From assembly GCA_030699515.1 (NCBI GenBank), contig JAUYME010000047.1, forward strand, positions 1 to 6,603: a stretch of 6,603 nt of DNA, in the 5' to 3' direction. Each line of letters starts with the position of its first letter. The stretch's first letter is position 1. The position numbers were made by a program, and so were the translations under genes. Below are positions 4,443 to 6,603 of this stretch, piece by piece. The notes under the pieces are model-generated. The model worked only from the letters and a program-made list of their open reading frames with translations, had not been told where the DNA came from and did not search any database. Source of the DNA: a bacterium (GTDB taxonomy: Bacteria; Patescibacteriota; Minisyncoccia; UBA6257; 1-14-0-10-44-23).

Positions 4443-5328
4443 ATATATGGAAACACTTTTGCCAAATATAATTAATGATCCAGAAAAGTTGGCTATAATT
4501 GAAGCAATTTGCTTCACAAAGAAAGATCTTCGGGCAGGATGGATAGGTGCCGGAATACCGGAAACAGGAAGCGAGAAATTTAAACCAATTGCCAAATGGG
4601 CCAAGGAACATTGGTACATGTATTCGTCCTTTCTAAAACATATTCCAAACGATGGAATGAAGATGAGGGTCTTGGATATTGGATGCGGAACAGGAACATC
4701 ATCTATTAATCTGAGCACCCTATATCCAAATTTAGAAATCACTGCAATAGATATAGATAAAGAGGCCGTGGAATTTGCGAAGCGATACAATTCGGCTCTA
4801 AATATAGACTATCAAGCAGAAAGTTTTTTTGATTTTAATGTAGGAAAATACGACTATATATTTGCGCTAGAAGTATACGAGCACATCCCTCATTCGGTGC
4901 ATAGGATATTCATTGATAAATGCCTGAGTGCTTTAAAAGAAAAAGGTAAATTTTTTTTCACCACACCCAATGAACCAGATGCCAGAGATGCAAGCTATGG
5001 ACATATTGGTTTTCTAAACAAAAAGAGGGTACCTAAATTTGCTGCTAGATATAGTGAGAACATTCTGGATTCTGGATTCATAAACAACAAAAAATTATTA
5101 AGTGGTAGGGCTGAAGACTTCTTGAGGGGGGGGGACATTTCCGAATTCATGGAAAACCTTGGAAGCAAAAGCCATTTCTGGATAGTATTTAAATCAACTC
5201 GTAATTTCAGTCATAATAGATCGTGGAAAATAAGTGCGAAGATACTTCTAAAACTAAGTTGGATCTATATTCAATTCCGTCGAATATATCGTAAAATATT
5301 ATCGCTGTTTCATATAATAAAGCGATGA
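4435..5328 (+). CDS. SAM-dependent class I methyltransferase, possibly phase-variable
   Basis: The protein has 297 residues from ATG 4435, overlapping the glycosyltransferase stop by 8 bases. The Rossmann methyltransferase core runs from about 76 to 180: motif I VLDIGCGTG (79-87), the acidic ribose-binding end of strand 2 in TAIDID (103-108), EVYEHIP (146-152) in the post-III region, and FFFTTPNEPD (173-182). A helical N-terminus (1-70) precedes it. The C-terminal 35 residues are strongly basic and amphipathic and may contact membrane or polyanion. Its place between glycosyltransferases suggests O- or N-methylation of a sugar, perhaps capping a chain, but the substrate is not visible. Residues 231-234 (RGGD) are encoded across a run of nine Gs at 5126-5134; loss or gain of one G would end the protein at 5185 or 5192, removing the basic tail. 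Confidence 0.85.
   Translation: MNKYMETLLPNIINDPEKLAIIEAICFTKKDLRAGWIGAGIPETGSEKFKPIAKWAKEHWYMYSSFLKHIPNDGMKMRVLDIGCGTGTSSINLSTLYPNLEITAIDIDKEAVEFAKRYNSALNIDYQAESFFDFNVGKYDYIFALEVYEHIPHSVHRIFIDKCLSALKEKGKFFFTTPNEPDARDASYGHIGFLNKKRVPKFAARYSENILDSGFINNKKLLSGRAEDFLRGGDISEFMENLGSKSHFWIVFKSTRNFSHNRSWKISAKILLKLSWIYIQFRRIYRKILSLFHIIKR
5126..5134 (+). repeat. G9 homopolymer inside the methyltransferase gene
   Basis: Nine consecutive Gs follow TTGA in an otherwise A+T-rich gene. In frame they give Arg-Gly-Gly and the first base of Asp. With eight Gs the frame meets TAG at 5183-5185; with ten it meets TAA at 5190-5192. Such G tracts are the classic substrate of slipped-strand phase variation in surface-glycan genes of other bacteria. 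Confidence 0.9.
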
Positions 5329-5341
5329 GAGGTGAATGGAT

Positions 5342-5881
5342 ATGATTAAAAAAATCAAAAAATACATTCCAAGCAATATAAAAGAGGCGGGCAAAAAAAC
5401 CCTAGCAAAGTTAAAGCATCAAAAAATTATGGCAGAACAAGAAAAGGCCGGTATTCGCAAGCTAAACATTGGCTCAAGCACCGATAAACGCCCAGGGTTT
5501 CTAAACATAGACATAGACGAGTCCGCCAAGCCAGATATCGTTAGAGATATAGAAAGAGGCCTTCCTTTCGACGACAATTCCGTAGATGAAATATTTTGCT
5601 CTCACACTCTCGAGCATATTCAAGACTTGTTATTCGTATTACGCGAGTTCTATCGAGTGCTAAAAAATGGAGCAAAACTTACAATTGTTGTGCCACTTAT
5701 GGACCCATCAGATATGACTCACGTAAGGTTTTTTAATAAACATACTTTTAGAACAATGACAGGCGAAGAGTATTGGTCTAGCCCATATTATTTTGTTGGA
5801 AAATACAAAGAACTCTCTCGTTCAACAAAACAACTTAGCACCTGTGAAGAATTAACAGTTGAATTTGAGATTATTAAGTGA
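5342..5881 (+). CDS. Small SAM-dependent methyltransferase (Methyltransf_11-like)
   Basis: The protein has 179 residues from the ATG at 5342, which has GAGGTG (5329-5334) seven bases upstream; ATG 5336 is too close to that site. A lysine-rich N-terminal helix (1-37) precedes a shortened class I core: KLNIGSS (40-46) in place of the usual GxGxG loop, FLNIDID (53-59) with the ribose-binding acid, LPFDDNSVDEIFCSHTLEH (74-92), FYRVLKNGAKLTIVVP (103-118) and HVRFFNKHTF (127-136). This is the pattern of the small predicted methyltransferases common in bacterial polysaccharide clusters. It starts 13 bases after the preceding gene and overlaps the next by four bases (GTGA). It may methylate a sugar in the same glycan as its larger neighbour; the two are not close paralogs. 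A methyltransferase fold is certain enough, the substrate is not. Confidence 0.82.
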   Translation: MIKKIKKYIPSNIKEAGKKTLAKLKHQKIMAEQEKAGIRKLNIGSSTDKRPGFLNIDIDESAKPDIVRDIERGLPFDDNSVDEIFCSHTLEHIQDLLFVLREFYRVLKNGAKLTIVVPLMDPSDMTHVRFFNKHTFRTMTGEEYWSSPYYFVGKYKELSRSTKQLSTCEELTVEFEIIK

Positions 5882-6603
5882 AAGTCCTTTTAGTAAATAA
5901 CTTTATTCGTGGAAGTGTATCGCAAGAAGAAACTTTCTGGTCCGTTTTAGCTGACAAACTAGAAAATGCCAGCACAATTGAGATCCAAAGTTTTAAAGGA
6001 AATCTGAAAAACGAAATAGCCAAAATCAATCCAGATGTTTTAATTTACAATTCTGTACTTGGAAAATTAGAAACACCAGAGCAAAGTAAGAAGATTGTAA
6101 TTTTGCAAGATAATTTTGTAAAAATGGACAAAGTCCTCCCAAAAAGCTGGAAGCAAAAGATCAAAAAAGCTCTTACTGGCCAAAATTTCTATCCCACAAT
6201 GATCCAAAGGCAAAAAGAGGCGATAGCATCTGCCGATAAAGTAGTTGCGGTTTCAAAATCTGTTGCGAATTCCTATGGCGTAAGCGCAGAAATAATCCCA
6301 ATTGGAGTAAACGAAGGGCTATTTAAACCATTGGATAGTAAAAATGATCTTAGAAAAGAATATGGAATTCCAATAGACAAGCAAGTTTATATTTTTGTTG
6401 GAAGCCAACATAGCGTGAAAGGCTTTGATCTTCTTCAGAAGGAGATAAAAAACAATCCAGACAAATTTTACATTGTGGTTCTAAAAGATGAAATCCCACA
6501 AATAAAGTGTCAAAACGCGAAGTATTTTAATAAAATTTCACAGGAAGAATTGTGCAAGTTATACAATTGTGCAGATGGGTATATTGGTTTTTCCAGAGTT
6601 GAA
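5878..6603 (+). CDS. GT-B glycosyltransferase, GT4-like (partial, 3' end outside window)
   Basis: Translation from GTG 5878 gives 242 open codons to the window edge. The GTG overlaps the TGA of the preceding methyltransferase (GTGA), which indicates coupled translation; no separate ribosome site is seen. The N-terminal Rossmann domain begins with KVLLVNNF (2-9) and includes PDVLIYNSV (52-60) and KIVILQDNF (72-80). The linker DKVVAVSKSVANSYGV (120-135) followed by EIIPIGVNEGLFKP (138-151) is the hallmark between the two lobes of GT4 enzymes. The C-terminal lobe begins YIFVGSQHSVKGFDLL (171-186). The visible end, GFSRVE, is where the family's EX7E catalytic motif normally starts, so roughly 90-130 residues are probably missing. 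It likely transfers a sugar from a nucleotide donor to a growing glycan at the cytoplasmic face of the membrane. Confidence 0.85.
   Translation, partial: MKVLLVNNFIRGSVSQEETFWSVLADKLENASTIEIQSFKGNLKNEIAKINPDVLIYNSVLGKLETPEQSKKIVILQDNFVKMDKVLPKSWKQKIKKALTGQNFYPTMIQRQKEAIASADKVVAVSKSVANSYGVSAEIIPIGVNEGLFKPLDSKNDLRKEYGIPIDKQVYIFVGSQHSVKGFDLLQKEIKNNPDKFYIVVLKDEIPQIKCQNAKYFNKISQEELCKLYNCADGYIGFSRVE

Noticed and set aside
4359..4790. Minus-strand 143-codon frame across the glycosyltransferase-methyltransferase junction
   Set aside because: It overlaps two genes with clear family motifs and has no control signals of its own.
4824..4958. T7 and T8 runs in the first methyltransferase gene
   Set aside because: Such runs are expected in A+T-rich coding DNA, unlike the G9 run, and give no specific sign of phase variation.

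Overview
The window looks like a piece of a bacterial chromosome of modest G+C content. Gene packing is tight, start and stop codons overlap, and the proteins are compact and lysine-rich. This style, together with a surface-glycan gene cluster, fits a Candidate Phyla Radiation (Patescibacteria, Parcubacteria-like) genome. That placement is an inference from gene style only; no ribosomal RNA or marker gene is present.

The left part (1-1549) holds the 3' end of a plus-strand gene for a membrane protein, followed by two minus-strand genes that are clearly richer in G+C than the rest. Each minus-strand gene is a complete expression unit with its own near-consensus sigma-70 promoter (TTGACT-17-TATAAT) and a long GC-rich hairpin terminator. 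The promoters of the two units match over 32 of 33 bases. Their 3' regions contain a 65-base block that is identical in both. The proteins between these shared ends are unrelated: one resembles the DUF218/YdcF (ElyC/SanA) family, the other is an unknown 141-residue protein with four cysteines placed like a zinc site. The arrangement looks like a small array of self-contained gene cassettes acquired by transfer and set behind the truncated membrane-protein gene.

Positions 1550-1684 are an extremely A+T-rich spacer, then four 12-bp units related to GTTAACCACCCA that form an inverted repeat, then an extended -10 promoter so close to the next ATG that the transcript is probably leaderless.

The right part (1685-6603) is a plus-strand operon for a cell-surface polysaccharide or glycoconjugate. 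In order it encodes a non-hydrolysing UDP-GlcNAc 2-epimerase (making UDP-ManNAc), a glycosyltransferase with two GT-A domains, two different SAM-dependent methyltransferases, and a GT-B glycosyltransferase cut off by the window end. Neighbours overlap by 8, 8 and 4 bases or are 13 bases apart, so they are likely transcribed and translated together. Together they would supply an activated sugar, transfer sugars and methylate the glycan. The first methyltransferase contains a G9 run in its coding sequence, which could make it phase-variable.
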